The notes: generated by a model from the sequence alone, not told the origin. Shown: positions 11,564 to 22,938, numbered from the stretch's first letter. The stretch: 64,000 bases of DNA from Myrmaecium sp. VS I D KN 1 (GCA_019775845.1 JADQAV010000008.1:868001-932000); one strand, 5' to 3'. Program-made: numbers and translations.

Positions 11564-14500
11564 TCACTTCTTCTCCTTCTTCACCCCTGCACCAGTGGCA
11601 GGAACAACAAAATTCACCGTCCGTCCCCCGCGCACCACAATCACCTTCCTCACCGCGCCCTCATCAATCCTGCCCTCCCCAAACCACACCGCACCCTCGG
11701 GGGTCTCCTTGACGCGTCGCAGGACCCATTGCTGCAGCACCTCCGCATCGCCCTCCAGCAGCTCCGGGCTCGGGACGGGGATCTGCGTCGCGAAGCGCAA
11801 CTTGCCGTTGACCTGGACGGCGCAGGGCTGCTTGCGGGAGGCGAGGCGGGCGAGGGCGTCCCGGTCGGGAGTGGGAAAGGGGTGGTCGAAGATGGAGGAT
11901 GGTGGATGGTGGTGGTAATGGAGGCGCTGGGTGAGGGCTTCCCAGCATTCTTCGGCGAAGGCGGGGGCGATGGGGGCGAGGAGGTGGAGGAGGGTGGAGA
12001 GGGAGCGGAGGTGGATGGTTGGGGAGATGGGGGGGGTGGAGGAAGAAGAAGAGGCGTCGTGGATGCCGTTGGTCAGCTTGATGAGGTCGGAGATGAGGGT
12101 GTTGAGGGAGTAGGTGGTGGCGAGGGCGTCGGTGGCGGAGGCGATGGTGCGGTGGGTCAGGAGCCAGAGGTCGGCTTCGGCGTCGGTGAGGTTGTCGAGG
12201 GGAATGGACTCGTTGTGGTCGGACAGAGATGAGCGAGCGTCGTCGCTAGTAATAGCAGATTCGGTCCCGACGACCAGCTTCCACACCTTGGCGAACCAGC
12301 GCTGCACCCCGACGATGCGCTCCTCCTCCCACTCCAAGACCTCCGTCACCGGGGCTTGGAACAGCATGTGCGCCCGCGTGACGTCCGCGCCGTACCGCGC
12401 GATCGTCGTCCCCGGATCCACCCCGTTGTACTTGCTCTTGCTCATCTTCTCGAAGCTCACGTTCGGCTTGTCGCCCGTGGCCTTGATGACGGGCCCGCCC
12501 TTCGCGTCCGCGTCGACTTCGTCGGGCTTCAGGAACCGGCCAGACCCGGGCTCCGTGAACGTCTTCCCGTGCACCATCCCTTGGCTGAGCAACTGGTGGA
12601 ACGGTTCCCCCTTGATTTGGGGATCTTGACCGCCGGGCCACACGCCAACGCTGGCCAGGAACTTGGCGACGAATCTCGCGTAAAGGAGATGCAGGATCGC
12701 ATGCTCGACGCCGCCGATGTAGAGGTCCACGGGAAGACCGGCGTCCGCGATCTTCGGATCCACGATGGCATTGGGGTTCTTCGGGTCCAGGAAACGCATG
12801 AAGTACCAGCTGCTGTCCATGAACGTGTCCATCGTATCCGTCTCCCGTCTCGCCGGCCCGTCGCATTTCGGACACGTCGTCTCGACAAACTCCGGGATGC
12901 TTTCAAGCGGGTTACCGCCTCTCCCTTTCAGCTGGCCGGGCTGCAGTTTCGGCAGGCGAACGGGGAGGTCCTTTTCAGGGACGGGAACCGCGCCGCAGCT
13001 GTCGCAGTGGATAATGGGGATTGGAGCACCCCAGTACCGCTGTCGTGAGATGAGCCAGTCACGAAGGCGCCAAGTAGATGTCATCCGAGCGTACTTTCCG
13101 TGATCTTGCAAGGCTTTTACGATGACCTGCGCAGCCACATCGGATGAGAGATGGCAGAACTGTCCCGCTGCGAGCGTGAGTTGACCCTTCTCCGTGAAGG
13201 GCGCATCATCAGGGCCGGGGATGAGGTATGAAGAAGCTGGGGAACTGCCGAGAGGTGCGACAACTGTCAAAATCGGTTCGTCACCGCGGTTCGCACGCCA
13301 GAAGGCATGATCTCTGCTGTCATGTCCCGGAACCCCCATCACTGCTCCAGACCCGTAGTCCTCTAGCACATAGGGAGCAGCATAGATCGGAAGTTTCTGG
13401 TCAGCCTTCGTGGTAGAACTACCGAGAGAGGCGACCGGGTTCTCGGCGTGGACGCCAGGTAAGAGAAAACCGGCCTTGCTGTCCGGCGGGAGGTCCTTGG
13501 CGGACTCGACGAAGGCCTGCAGCTCACGGTTCTCACGGGCCATGTCTACGACGATGGGATGGCTGAGGGACAAAGCAAGATACTGTACCCCAAACAGGGT
13601 GTCCGCTCTGGTCGTGAAGACATCCACGGAGGGCACATGCTTATCGCCCGACGCGGTTTGGATGTCAAACCGAATCTCCGCCCCTTTCGATTTCCCAAGC
13701 CAATTCCTCTGCATGGAGATCACGCGCTCAGGCCACCGGTTGTCTTTGGCGAGAAGGTCGAGGTCTTCCAACAGTGCGTCCTGCAACGCTTTGATTTTGA
13801 GGAACCATTGCTTCAGCCGCAGCTTCTCCACCTTGGCGCCGGATCGCCATGAGCAACCATTGGCATCCACCTGCTCGTTCGCAAGGACGGTGCCGTCGAC
13901 CGGATCGTAGTTGACCAGGGATTCCGCCTGGTAGGCCAGGCCGCGCTCGTGCATCAAGAGGAAGATGCGCTGGGTGTGCTTGTAGTAGTCCGGGTCGCAG
14001 GTCATGAATTCCTGGAGAGTTGAAGTAGATGTATTAGTCTATGTAGAATCGAAACATGGGCATGCCACGGTTGAACCCACATACCCGGTCCCAATCCCAC
14101 CGCCCTCCCATGGCGACCAGCTGCTTCTTCATCTTCTCAATGTTCGACAGCGTCCACTCGGCCGGATCCAGGCCGCGCTCGATGGCGGCGTTCTCGGCGG
14201 GCAATCCAAAAGCGTCCCACCCGATTGGATGGATCACTTCATGCCCTTGCATGTGCTTGAACCGGGCGAGGACGTCGGAGATGGTGTAGACGCGGAGGTG
14301 CCCAAGATGAAGGGTTCCGGACGGGTACGGGAACATGGGCAGGACGTAGGCCTTGCCCTTCGGTGAACCAGCACTTGCGCCAGCTTTTCCTTTCTCAGCG
14401 GCAGCCTCCGCCCACCGCTTCTGCCATTTCGCATCGATCGTCTGGAAGTCAAGCCGGGACGGCGCGGCGGCGGCGGCGAAGGTGGTGGCAGCTCGCCGAA

Positions 14501-14579
14501 GGTCGCGGCAGACCGCGGAGTGCGGGAGTGATGGGCGCGACCATATCCAGCTCCCGGGCGGTGTCGCAAGCAATCTCAT
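11564..14579 (-). CDS. NAM2: Leucyl-tRNA synthetase, mitochondrial
   Basis: This class I enzyme charges mitochondrial tRNA-Leu. Exons are 14579-14085 and 14011-11564, giving 980 residues. The intron (GTATGT donor, GACTAAT branch, CCAG acceptor) joins GGRWDWDR to [15 protein letters not shown]. The HIGH-type motif is HLGH at residues 91-94, and KMSKS is at about 686-690 in [14 protein letters not shown]. The editing domain includes TTRADTLFG, and a zinc-type CPKC is also present. The N-terminus ([17 protein letters not shown], then Ala-rich) is a mitochondrial presequence. The size and the bacterial-type HLGH context fit the organellar enzyme. In some fungi Nam2 also aids group I intron splicing; that role cannot be judged here. 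It converges with the CYC2-like gene 194 bases away. Confidence 0.95.
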
Positions 14580-15165
14580 TATCGCCGGACAGACATGCTT
14601 TTCGGAGCGGGCGGAACAAGGAGCGGGAGAGCAGAGCGGAGGTGGGGAGAAGTGGGAGCGGGTGGGAGCGGAAATCCGCCGGAGTTTGTCTGCTGGAGAG
14701 CTTCAATCCCGTATGCCTGAGGCAGAAATTTTATCGATCCAGCGGCCGCGGCCGGCGGTGGGAAATGGACCAATGGGAGGCCGGGAAATGGCCGCCTGGT
14801 GGGATTCATGGTTCGTTGTTCGACGGGTCCCAGGCAAGCCCCAGGCCAACACACGCACCAATCCCGTCCATCCAGCCATTCAAGAGAGAAGACGGAGAGT
14901 CAAAGGGGGCATAATAACAACATACGCAGTATAACATTACTACTCCGACACCCAACATTGCACAATCACTCACACCTGCCTTCGTCTGTCCCTCCACTGC
15001 TTTGCAACACCATCCACTACCACCACCACCCTCGTCACCGCCACCACCACCGTCTCCCCTTTCAGACCGTCCATACCCTTCGCGCGCTCTCTCAGACTAT
15101 GGCGGTTCACCGTCCTACTTCCTCCTAACTTCCTTGTCCTGCTTCCCTCCCCAATCAATCCCGCC
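14580..15165. promoter_or_regulatory. Divergent promoter region, NAM2 / amino-acid permease
   Basis: The right half (about 15000-15165) is CA- and CT-rich and probably the permease leader. It contains a short upstream open frame at 15099-15128, listed separately. Confidence 0.5.
15099..15128 (+). promoter_or_regulatory. Upstream ORF in permease leader (MAVHRPTSS)
   Basis: A complete nine-codon frame (ATG GCG ... TAA) ends 37 bases before the permease ATG at 15166. The context GACTATGG is fair. If the transcript starts upstream of it, ribosomes would meet this frame first. Whether it is translated is inference. Confidence 0.4.
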
Positions 15166-17126
15166 ATGTCTCGGCCGGGCTACTCCAACTTCCACTCCTC
15201 CGCACACCCTCCCCGGGACTCTCTCGAACTCGCCTCCCTCGCATCCTCCTCCCACAACTCCCACCGCTCCTCCGCGGAGTCCTCCGCCTCCGGCGCCCCC
15301 TCCTCCCGCCGCATCTCCTTCGAGAACGAAGATCCCTTGTCCGAGAACAACGCCGCGAACCTGAGCCGCCCCCGCGGCGGGCGCTCCTACTCCGTCTCCT
15401 CCGCCTTCGACTTCGCCTCCAACCTCTTCCCGCTCTCGTCCACGGCGGGAGGCTACACCGCGCTCGGCGCGCCGACCGACGCCGCCCTCGACCCCACGCA
15501 CACGCTGAACGGGGGCTCGTTGGAGAAGAACAAGACGCTCACCTACCTCAATGGCCTCTCCCTCGTCATCGGCCTCATCATCGGCTCCGGCATCTTCTCC
15601 TCGCCGAGCCAGGTCAATAAGAACGCGGGCTCGCCCGGTGCAGCGCTGGTCGTGTGGATCGTGGCGGGCGTGCTGGTATGGACGGGCGCGGCCAGTTACG
15701 CCGAGCTGGGAGGCGCGATCCCCCTGAACGGCGGCGCGCAGGTCTATCTGTCCAAGATCTTTGGCGAGTGGGCGGGTTTTCTGTTCACCTGGTGCGCGGT
15801 CATGGTGCTGAAGCCGGGCTCGGCGGCGATCATCGCCATCATCTTCGGGGAGTACGTTGTGCGGGCCGCCGTCGGCGCCGACGCGGTGGAGGTCAGCGTG
15901 TGGTTGAACAAGGGCGTCGCATTGGCCGGCCTGTTTCTGGTCACATTTTTGAACTGCCTCTCGACGAAGGTGGGCACGAGGAGCGCGGACGTGTTTATGT
16001 TCCTCAAATTTGTGGCCCTGCTCTTTGTCACCGTCACTGGAATTGCGGTCGCCATCACGGGGTTCAGTTGGAAGGGCAAGCCAAGCGAGGATTGGAAGGA
16101 GAAGGGCTGGTTTGAGGGGACGAATACCAATGTGTCCAGCTGGGCGGTGGCGCTCTACGCCGGTTTGTGGGCGTTCGATGGGTGGGACAATGTGAGCTAA
16201 ACCACCTCGTATTGGGATTTTCCTGACTGACAACGTGAACGCAGGTCAATTACGTGACGGGCGAATTCCGCAATCCTTCGCGAGACCTTCCCCGCGTCAT
16301 TCACACCTCTATCCCGCTCGTTATCTTCTTCTACGTACTAGCCAACATCTCCTACTTCCTCGTCCTCCCTTCTTCCATCCTGGAATCCACAAACACCGTC
16401 GCAGTCGCCTTTGGATCGCAAGTCTTCGGACCATTCGGATCGCTCGCTCTCGCCGTCCTGGTCTCATGCTCCTGCTTCGGCGCGCTCAACGCCACCATCT
16501 TCACCTCCGCGCGCCTCGTCTACGCCGCGGGGAAGGAAGGCTACCTGCCCGCGCAATTCGGCCAGCTGGGGCTCTCCTCCCGCCGACGCGCCATCCGCGT
16601 CGACCGGCAGCCGTCCTACGTGGGCGGGAGCCGAATCCAAAACTGGATCGCGGCGCACCTGGCCGACGCGGACGACGCGCACACCCTCTTCCACACGCCC
16701 ATCCCGGCCCTGCTGCTCAACACGGCGCTGACGAGCGTCTACGTGGTGCTGGGCGAGTTCGGCCCGCTGATCACCTTCTACGGCGTGGCCGGGTACACGT
16801 TCTACTTTTTGACGGTGCTGGGGCTCATCGTGCTGCGGGTCAAGGAGCCCGGTCTGGACCGGCCGTATCGCACCTGGATCTCTACCCCGATCATTTTCTG
16901 CTGCGTCAGCTTGTTCTTGCTCTCCCGCGCCGTGTTCGCGGAGCCGCTGCAGAGTCTGGGCGTGCTTGCGTTTGTGCTGGCGGGTGTGCCGGTGTGGTGG
17001 TGGATGGTGGGGCGACGGGAGCAGGAAAGGGGAACCCGCCGTGGCAGACGGTTTGGCGGGAGGGAGGGGGGGCTGGAGCAGGAGAAGAGGGGTGGTGGGT
17101 GGAGGTTTTGGCGACGGTGGCGGTGA
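15166..17126 (+). CDS. LAT-family amino-acid permease
   Basis: This is a plasma-membrane amino-acid transporter of the APC superfamily, L-type (LAT/b0,+-like) branch, which in fungi includes the methionine permease group. Exons are 15166-16191 and 16245-17126, giving 635 residues. The intron (GTGAGC donor, CTGACTGAC branch, CGCAG acceptor) joins AFDGWDN to VNYVTGEFRNPSRDLPR. A Ser-rich cytosolic N-terminus of about 120 residues precedes about twelve helices. Helix 1 has the diagnostic GLIIGSGIFSSP. The substrate contact segment WAFDGWDN and the late GVAGYTFYFLTVLGLIVLR agree with fungal LAT proteins. The tail is Gly/Arg-rich. The substrate is not decided by the sequence. A short upstream frame lies in its leader. 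Confidence 0.92.
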
Positions 17127-17659
17127 GGGTGGGGAGATAATGGGGAGTAGGAGTAGGTGGATGATGTCCGGTGGGAATATTTCTATTGCCGTGGTTGGCT
17201 TATGACGCTTGATTCGACTGAGGATCGGATCTTGTATATGATATTTTGGGGTTGATGGGCTATGGGCGTAGCCAGACATCGGGGTCTTTTCTTCTGGGGA
17301 CATAACTTGCTGGCGCTGCTGGCGCTGCTGGCTGGTAGATGCATTACAATATTGACTGTATGACTATTTGTAAATGAAATGAGTCCCGTATCATTATCCG
17401 GGTGTAACTCAGGATAGTAGACATGGCAGGGAATGGACGATGAACTCTCTTGATAATATGAAGTGCAAGCACACTTCAAGTCCCAAAGGCGGAGAGCCTT
17501 TCGGGATGTACAGTGAATGGATTTATCTCTCATTCCCGCGCGGAGTCCGGGCCGGAGGACCCTGATCTCGGCTCCGCGGGGGATCTGGGGAAAGCAAAGG
17601 CGATAGAAGCTTGGCCGGACTGACGTCGTGGGTATTAACCTCTCCTTCCCTCCCACACC
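17127..17659. other. Spacer between permease and HUS1
   Basis: This 533-base spacer lies between two plus-strand genes. A short GCTGCTGGC repeat lies near 17310-17335. I see no gene or clear core promoter element. Confidence 0.45.
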
Positions 17660-19101
17660 ATGCGCTTCAAAGCGTCTATCCAGAACATCACCACTTTCAC
17701 CAGTCAGTTCACACCTCTTGTCTTGGATTTTTTGATTCTTAAGGCCATTGGTTCACTAACCGACTTCCCATCCCCGCAGAGTTCACCGCTTCGCTCGCCT
17801 CCCTCGGGCCCATCGCGTGGGTCCGCTTCAGCGAGCATGATGTCCGCTTCACCATCATACCGGAGCAGGGCACGCAGGTCTGGGCGTAAGTGATGCGCTT
17901 CGAGTTTCCTTCCCTGAGACACATCACATTCCGCTATCGTAAGCTTATTCTAACCGCGCAACTCTCCTTCACTCAGCGTGCTTGCGATCGTGAGTGTCCC
18001 AATGGCGCGACTGTTCCCACCTCGGCTTCTTCCTTCGACCGCTAATCATATATCCCGGATCGGCGCGCATTTATAGGACACCATCTTCGACGCCTATTCG
18101 ATCCAATCCGCCGCCGGCAACGTGATCAACCTCGAAGTACCCCTAACCTCGCTTCACCGCGCGCTCAAATCGGCGCTCCAAGCCACCGCGGCCTCCATCC
18201 GACTCACCAAAAAGGACAACATCCCCCTCCTCGCCCTCACCATCGTCACCAGCACACTCAATCACGGCGGGAACGGCACCGGCTTCGGCGTCGCCACGCC
18301 GCGCGATCACAACAACCACAGCCAAGAGGGCAGCACATTCGAGTTCGCCCTGGGCGGCGGCGGCCGGGAACGCGAGACGACGGTGACGCAGGAGATCCCG
18401 GTGCGGGTGCTGAGCCCGGCGAACGTGGAAGGGATCCACGAGCCCCGCTGCCGAGAACCAGACGTGCACATCCTCCTCCCGCCCCTCCTGCAGCTCAAGA
18501 GCATCTCGGACCGCTTCACGAAGCTGGCCATGACGGCTAAGGCGGCGGCGGGGACGGGGACCACGACCGGGGTGGCGGCCCCCAAGCTCGAGATGGCGGC
18601 CAACATGCACGGCTGCTTGAGGCTGAGCATCCGTACGGACGCGATGCGCATCGCCAGCCTCTGGACGGGGCTGACGAACCCGGAACTCGATCCGGACGTC
18701 GTCGGCGGCGCGGACGCCGTCGCGAACCATCCCACCACCCGCATGAAGGAGCTCGGCGCGGCGGATGGCCGGAGCGAGGAAGGATGGGCGCAGGTCCGGA
18801 TCGATGGGCGGGATTGGTCGAAGGTGATGTCGGTGGGGAGGATGGGGGGGAAGGTGATTGCTTGTGAGTTTGGCTGTCGCTGTCATTGGGGAGTGTCGTT
18901 GGCTAATGGGGCGCGACTGGGGTAGGTTTTTGCCATGAGCACGCTCTTATTCTTTATGTTTACCTGCCGAATGACGATGAGGGGCGGGAGGACTCTGTTT
19001 TGACGGTGAGCTATTTGCTTTTCTTACTCTCCATCCACGGCTGTGAAGCAGCACTCCTCTGATGCCAGTAATAGTACTACGTGAGCTCGTACAGTGCGTG
19101 A
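17660..19101 (+). CDS. HUS1: HUS1 DNA-damage checkpoint clamp subunit
   Basis: Hus1 is the PCNA-like subunit of the 9-1-1 clamp (Rad9-Hus1-Rad1) loaded at damaged DNA to activate the checkpoint. Six exons: 17660-17702, 17780-17885, 17977-17989, 18077-18863, 18926-19005 and 19075-19101, giving 351 residues. Exon 3 is a 13-base microexon (codons for VLAI plus a split Ala). The N-terminus reads MRFKASIQNITTFTKFTASL across the first junction, followed by GPIAWVRFSEHDVRF. The C-terminus reads CFCHEHALILYVYLPNDDEG, then YYVSSYSA, a typical Hus1 end. The intron 1 donor is the uncommon GTCAGT. A Gly/Ala/Thr-rich insert interrupts the middle (about residues 205-220). Confidence 0.92.
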
Positions 19102-20538
19102 GGATACAGAAATCATCTACTCTCGCACGCAACATCTACAGATAATTCAGCACCGGGTAAGGTTTCCTCCGCCGACGGGTTCGAAACCGAGAAGCTCGAG
19201 TACTCGGGACGAGATCTCATCAAGAGGAAGCGGGAAGAAAGAGCAAGAAGAGTGTCTCGGCGTTCTTATGTGATAGGGAGTTCGGGTGGCTCGTTTTGTC
19301 GTTGCTTATGGGGTATATGAAGCGTCTTTTCTTTTCAACTTCCTTTTATTCTTTTATTTCTTAGCCTTCCGAACTAAGAGCCTCGCGGTGACAGAAGGAG
19401 GAGTATATATCACCACGACAAGGGACAGGTCAAAGATTCATTGCACACTGCAATAATCCAGCGTCATTTTCTTCCGGGTACGTCGAAAAGATGTGGGTGG
19501 CTCTTGCAATCACTCTGGCTTCCATGTCTGCTTCTCTCTTTTTCATTTTTCCCCCTTCCTTTTCGATTCTCTTTTTCTTTCACCCTTCTGCCGATCCGAT
19601 GCGCGTGGCTTTCAATGAGCAAGAGAAGAAGAAAAAAACAAGAACATCAGAAAAGTAAAGGCGGTCCAGAAACAAAAGGAAGAGAGATCAAGCAGCCAAG
19701 CTGCTGGGTCATGCTCTGCACAAGCGGGAGTGAGGCTAGATCGTTCAAGAAGAAGTCATAACGGAGACAGCATCTTCTGACATAAAAAGCGGAAGCAAGG
19801 AAGAAGAAAAGATAAAACAAAGAACGCCGGTACGCTATGCTATTTTTTATCATCTATCAATCCTTTTGAAACAAGGAGAAGAAACCAAAAACTTAACGCC
19901 AAAACATGGATGCAAACGATAGAAGCGGAAGAACGCGAAAGACGAAGGGAAAAAAAGCAAAACGCAAAATGTAGAGCCGTCTAATAAGGGAACACATAAG
20001 AGATGCGTGAGAAGAAGAGCGGAGAAGAACAAGAACGCAAGACCAGAAACGCCTCGATGCATGAAGAAAGGAAGGAAGACGCTGTGAAGAGAAGAGGAAG
20101 CAAAAGAAAAAGACAAAGCCGCGCCGTCCCAATGCTCACGCTCATGCTCATGCTCATGCAGATGCAGATGCTCGCACGCTCGCTGTGCCCGTGTCCGTGG
20201 AAATGCCAGATGCCCCATCGCTAAACGACATGAAGATTAAGAAGAAAAGAAGGACACCAACGCTATGCCAATGCCAATGATAATGATGATGATGAACGGA
20301 CGCTCAGAACGCAGATGTAGCGGCGAGAAAAGAAAAAGCCGAAGGAAGAAAAACGAGGGGAAAGACCAGGACCGGGAAGAAGGATGTCGATTTTCATTTC
20401 TTCGTGTGTTATTTTTGTTTTATCGTATGAGATGTGCGGTCGTTGCAGTTCATTTCGCGTTGCGCCAGAGAAAAAAGGCAGGAAAAGGGAGACGGAGCGA
20501 AGAGTCAGGTCGATAACGAAGCAACCCATCCGAACGGA
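19102..20538. other. Gene-free, purine-rich on plus strand
   Basis: This stretch covers the HUS1 3' side and the probable 3' untranslated region of the small minus-strand gene ending at 20539. The plus strand is rich in A and AAG/GAA runs from about 19610 to 20520, so a minus-strand transcript would be U/C-rich. Open frames here translate the low-complexity sequence and are not credible. Confidence 0.5.
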
Positions 20539-20667
20539 TTAGTTGTACCCGCCACGACCGAGACCCAGAGAGACGCCGACGACGACGCTGAGGATGCGGT
20601 GGAAGGTGCTTGTCGGCGCGCTGGCGGCCGAGGAGGCGGAGACGACGTTGTACCCGTCGCGGCCCAT
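20539..20667 (-). CDS. Small 42-residue protein, Gly-Arg-x-Gly-Tyr-Asn ends
   Basis: I do not recognise the family. The frame runs ATG 20667 to TAA 20539 without introns. The protein starts MGRDGYNVV and ends GLGRGGYN, so a GR(D/G)GYN motif stands at both ends. Between them are a Ser/Ala/Thr-rich stretch and a hydrophobic segment, ILSVVVGVSLGLG, long enough for a short membrane or fibril-like core. The ATG context ATCACAATGG is strong. Upstream on the same strand is a TATA box at 21404-21394, then a leader of about 690 bases with CAACAACAACAAG and CT-rich tracts. That leader contains no ATG at all before this one (20668-21382), while the opposite strand has many. This supports a real, probably well-expressed gene. 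Its function is unknown. Confidence 0.62.
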   Translation of the reverse strand: MGRDGYNVVSASSAASAPTSTFHRILSVVVGVSLGLGRGGYN

Positions 20668-21382
20668 TGTGATGATGTTTTGGTGGTTTGCGGAGTTGGA
20701 GATCAGGGTTGGACCTGTCACTGTGGAAGGAGATTTTGGTAGGTGTAGGCTGGATTGGATTGTGTCTCTCGCTGCAGTCCGTATGAGGTGGCAGTAGGTC
20801 TTGCTGGTTGGAATTGGGTGGATGTCTGAGAATGCTATGCCAGGTAACGGTAGCGGAGTCAAACGTCGATGGGATGAGAAGAGTGAGGAGGTGAGAGGTG
20901 TGTCAGTGTGGATTGACGGTCTTTTAACAATTCGAGGTGAGGAAGAGAGACAGAGAGAGAGAGAGAGAGGGAAAGACAGGGAAGCTGAAAGACTGATGAC
21001 CGCCGGTTTGACTCAGAGAAACGAGAACGGAAAGAGACGAGGCGCAGTGGACTTGGAGAAATAGGACGGGAAGAGAGAGAAATTAAAGGATTTGGCTGTG
21101 AAAATTGTGTGGGAAGAAAAAGGTTGACTGATGGTTGGCTGGAGACTCCGGGAGGAGATAGGGGGCACTGAAAATGTTGGAGCCTAACGTGCCAGAACGC
21201 GGGAGAGGAAGATGATGAAACAGTAACCGGAAAGAAAAAAAAAATGACGATGACGAGTAAAGAGGAAATTGATGCTGAGAAAGTGAAAACGCTGATACGA
21301 ACTGATGCTGGTGGATATTGCTGCTTCTTGTTGTTGTTGCTTGTGACTTGAGATGATGAGGGAGCCGAACTCGAGACCTGAA
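20668..21382 (-). promoter_or_regulatory. AUG-free pyrimidine-rich 5' leader of the small gene
   Basis: Reading the minus strand, there is no ATG in these 715 bases, against about eleven expected by chance. It includes a CT dinucleotide tract (20970-20943) and a CAACAAC-rich start near 21340. This is what a long leader scanned to its first AUG should look like. Leader introns cannot be excluded. Confidence 0.6.
20943..20970. repeat. GA/CT dinucleotide tract
   Basis: Nearly pure GA on the plus strand, CT on the transcribed strand of the small gene. Such tracts are common in fungal leaders and promoters. Confidence 0.8.
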
Positions 21383-21393
21383 CATGCCCGGGT

Positions 21394-21404
21394 CCTTATA
21401 TATC
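21394..21404 (-). promoter_or_regulatory. TATA box of the small gene
   Basis: The minus strand reads GATATATAAGG, a near-consensus TATA element. It would place transcription start at about 21375-21350, just inside the ATG-free leader. Confidence 0.6.
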
Positions 21405-21530
21405 TCTTCGACCGTCGGTTTTCCATTCTCACTGTACGACCAGTATGCGAGGTACAATGCCGTACCCTGCCCCCAGCAGGCCCCGAGTACCTGGTCAGAA
21501 CGACAGTCCCGGTCTCGATCGGTGTCCAGG

Positions 21531-21590
21531 GATGGATGGATGGATGGATGGACGGACGGACGAAGGTGAGGTGAGGTGAGGTAAGGCAAG
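21531..21590 (+). repeat. GGAT/GGAC repeat followed by GGTGA repeat
   Basis: About five GATG units and three GACG units (21531-21562) run into GGTGA units and degenerate GGCAA units (21566-21600). Confidence 0.85.
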
Positions 21591-21954
21591 GCAGGGCAAG
21601 GTCAGGGTCCAGGGTAAGGCTGAAGGACAACCGGTAGGTAGTACCTGAGAGTACATTAACATCACTTACCTGGTTTACGAGTCGGCGAAACGAGAGGATT
21701 GTAAGCTGGCAATGGGCCGGTCGGCCATCCAGGCCAGGCAGCTTACCCACCTACCTTTACTGCCTGCCTTACTTACCTGAGGTAGGCAAAAGGGAACCTG
21801 GCGCAGGCAGAACAGGCACCACAGGCACACACCAGATGCACGCCGATCGATGGCTTGGATGGATGGATGAGCTGCATGGTCATGGTTCTTCCGTCGCACG
21901 GGAAAAACAGTCATCGTTCGATTAACTGTGAACCGGGGATGGTCGAGATGGCCG

Positions 21955-21972
21955 GTGCGTGTGTGTGTGTGG
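21955..21972 (+). repeat. GT dinucleotide repeat
   Basis: A short run of alternating GT, followed by a GA-rich stretch at 21985-22003. Confidence 0.8.
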
Positions 21973-22855
21973 AGGAAACAAAGATAGAGTGAGAGAGAGA
22001 GAACAGGTGGTGGTGGGAGCCGCAGCGCTAAAGGTGGGAAAACGAAGCGAACGTGCTGACCTACTACCTACTCCCGTCGTTCCATTCCATTCAGCCCAGT
22101 CACCAGTGCAGCAGCCGAGAATAGGTAAGGCAGGTACAGTATAATAAGTAGTACCCAAGTAGGTAAGTCACAGCGAGGATCAGAATGAAAGGTAGTAAGG
22201 TAGTAGTAATGTAAGGTAAGATGATACACGGGAAACATACTGACATAGCCACGGGAACCGGACGTAATGAGGCGGATGAGGATCCGTTCCAGCATGTGTT
22301 TCGTGTTTTCCGTAGGTAATCCCGTCCTCTCGAGTCGGAGTCGGAGCCGGAGTCGGTCGGAGGAACACAGAAGGGCAGTCTGACGGAATGACCGATTACT
22401 CATCCCTTGACCAGGCACGTATCGACGGTGACTGGGTTAAGGTATGGGACAGGTGTGCTCTATTGTATGTCCGGTGGTTAAATCCGATGGGATATCTACC
22501 ATGTACCTATGTAGTTCACCTATCAGAAGCAAGATCTGCCTATTACTGTGACCAACCATGGTCTATCCTCACCAATCATCTCGTCGCATCGTAATTCCCC
22601 CGTCACTTTACCCCTCCAACAAGTTATTTTTATACAATCACAATGGAACCCTGCAACCCACCACCTCCGCCCTACAACCGTCCCGTCCGAACGGATGTCG
22701 GTACCTACATACATACCTGAAGATACACCACCACATTACAATTAACCGCCCCATTCGATCTTATCCTTCCATGCAGATGGCGGATGATGTCGTGCCCGCC
22801 GGTGTCCGTCCACGGGAAGGATGGAACCGCGTGGAAGCCAGCTGCAAGGTACGAT

Positions 22856-22938
22856 TCCTTCATCCCTTCATCCCTTCCTTCATTCCTTCATTCCTTCATT
22901 CCTTCATTCCTTCCATCCTCCATCCTTCATCCTTCATG
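22856..22938 (+). repeat. TTCATCCC / TTCATTCC tandem repeat
   Basis: About nine units of an 8-base repeat, changing gradually from CATCCCTT to CATTCCTT to CATCCTT. Confidence 0.85.

Noticed and set aside
15115-16233. 372-codon minus-strand frame opposite the permease exon
   Set aside because: It is the mirror of a strongly coding GC-rich exon with clear permease motifs, and the product is Arg/Gly/Asp-rich without structure.
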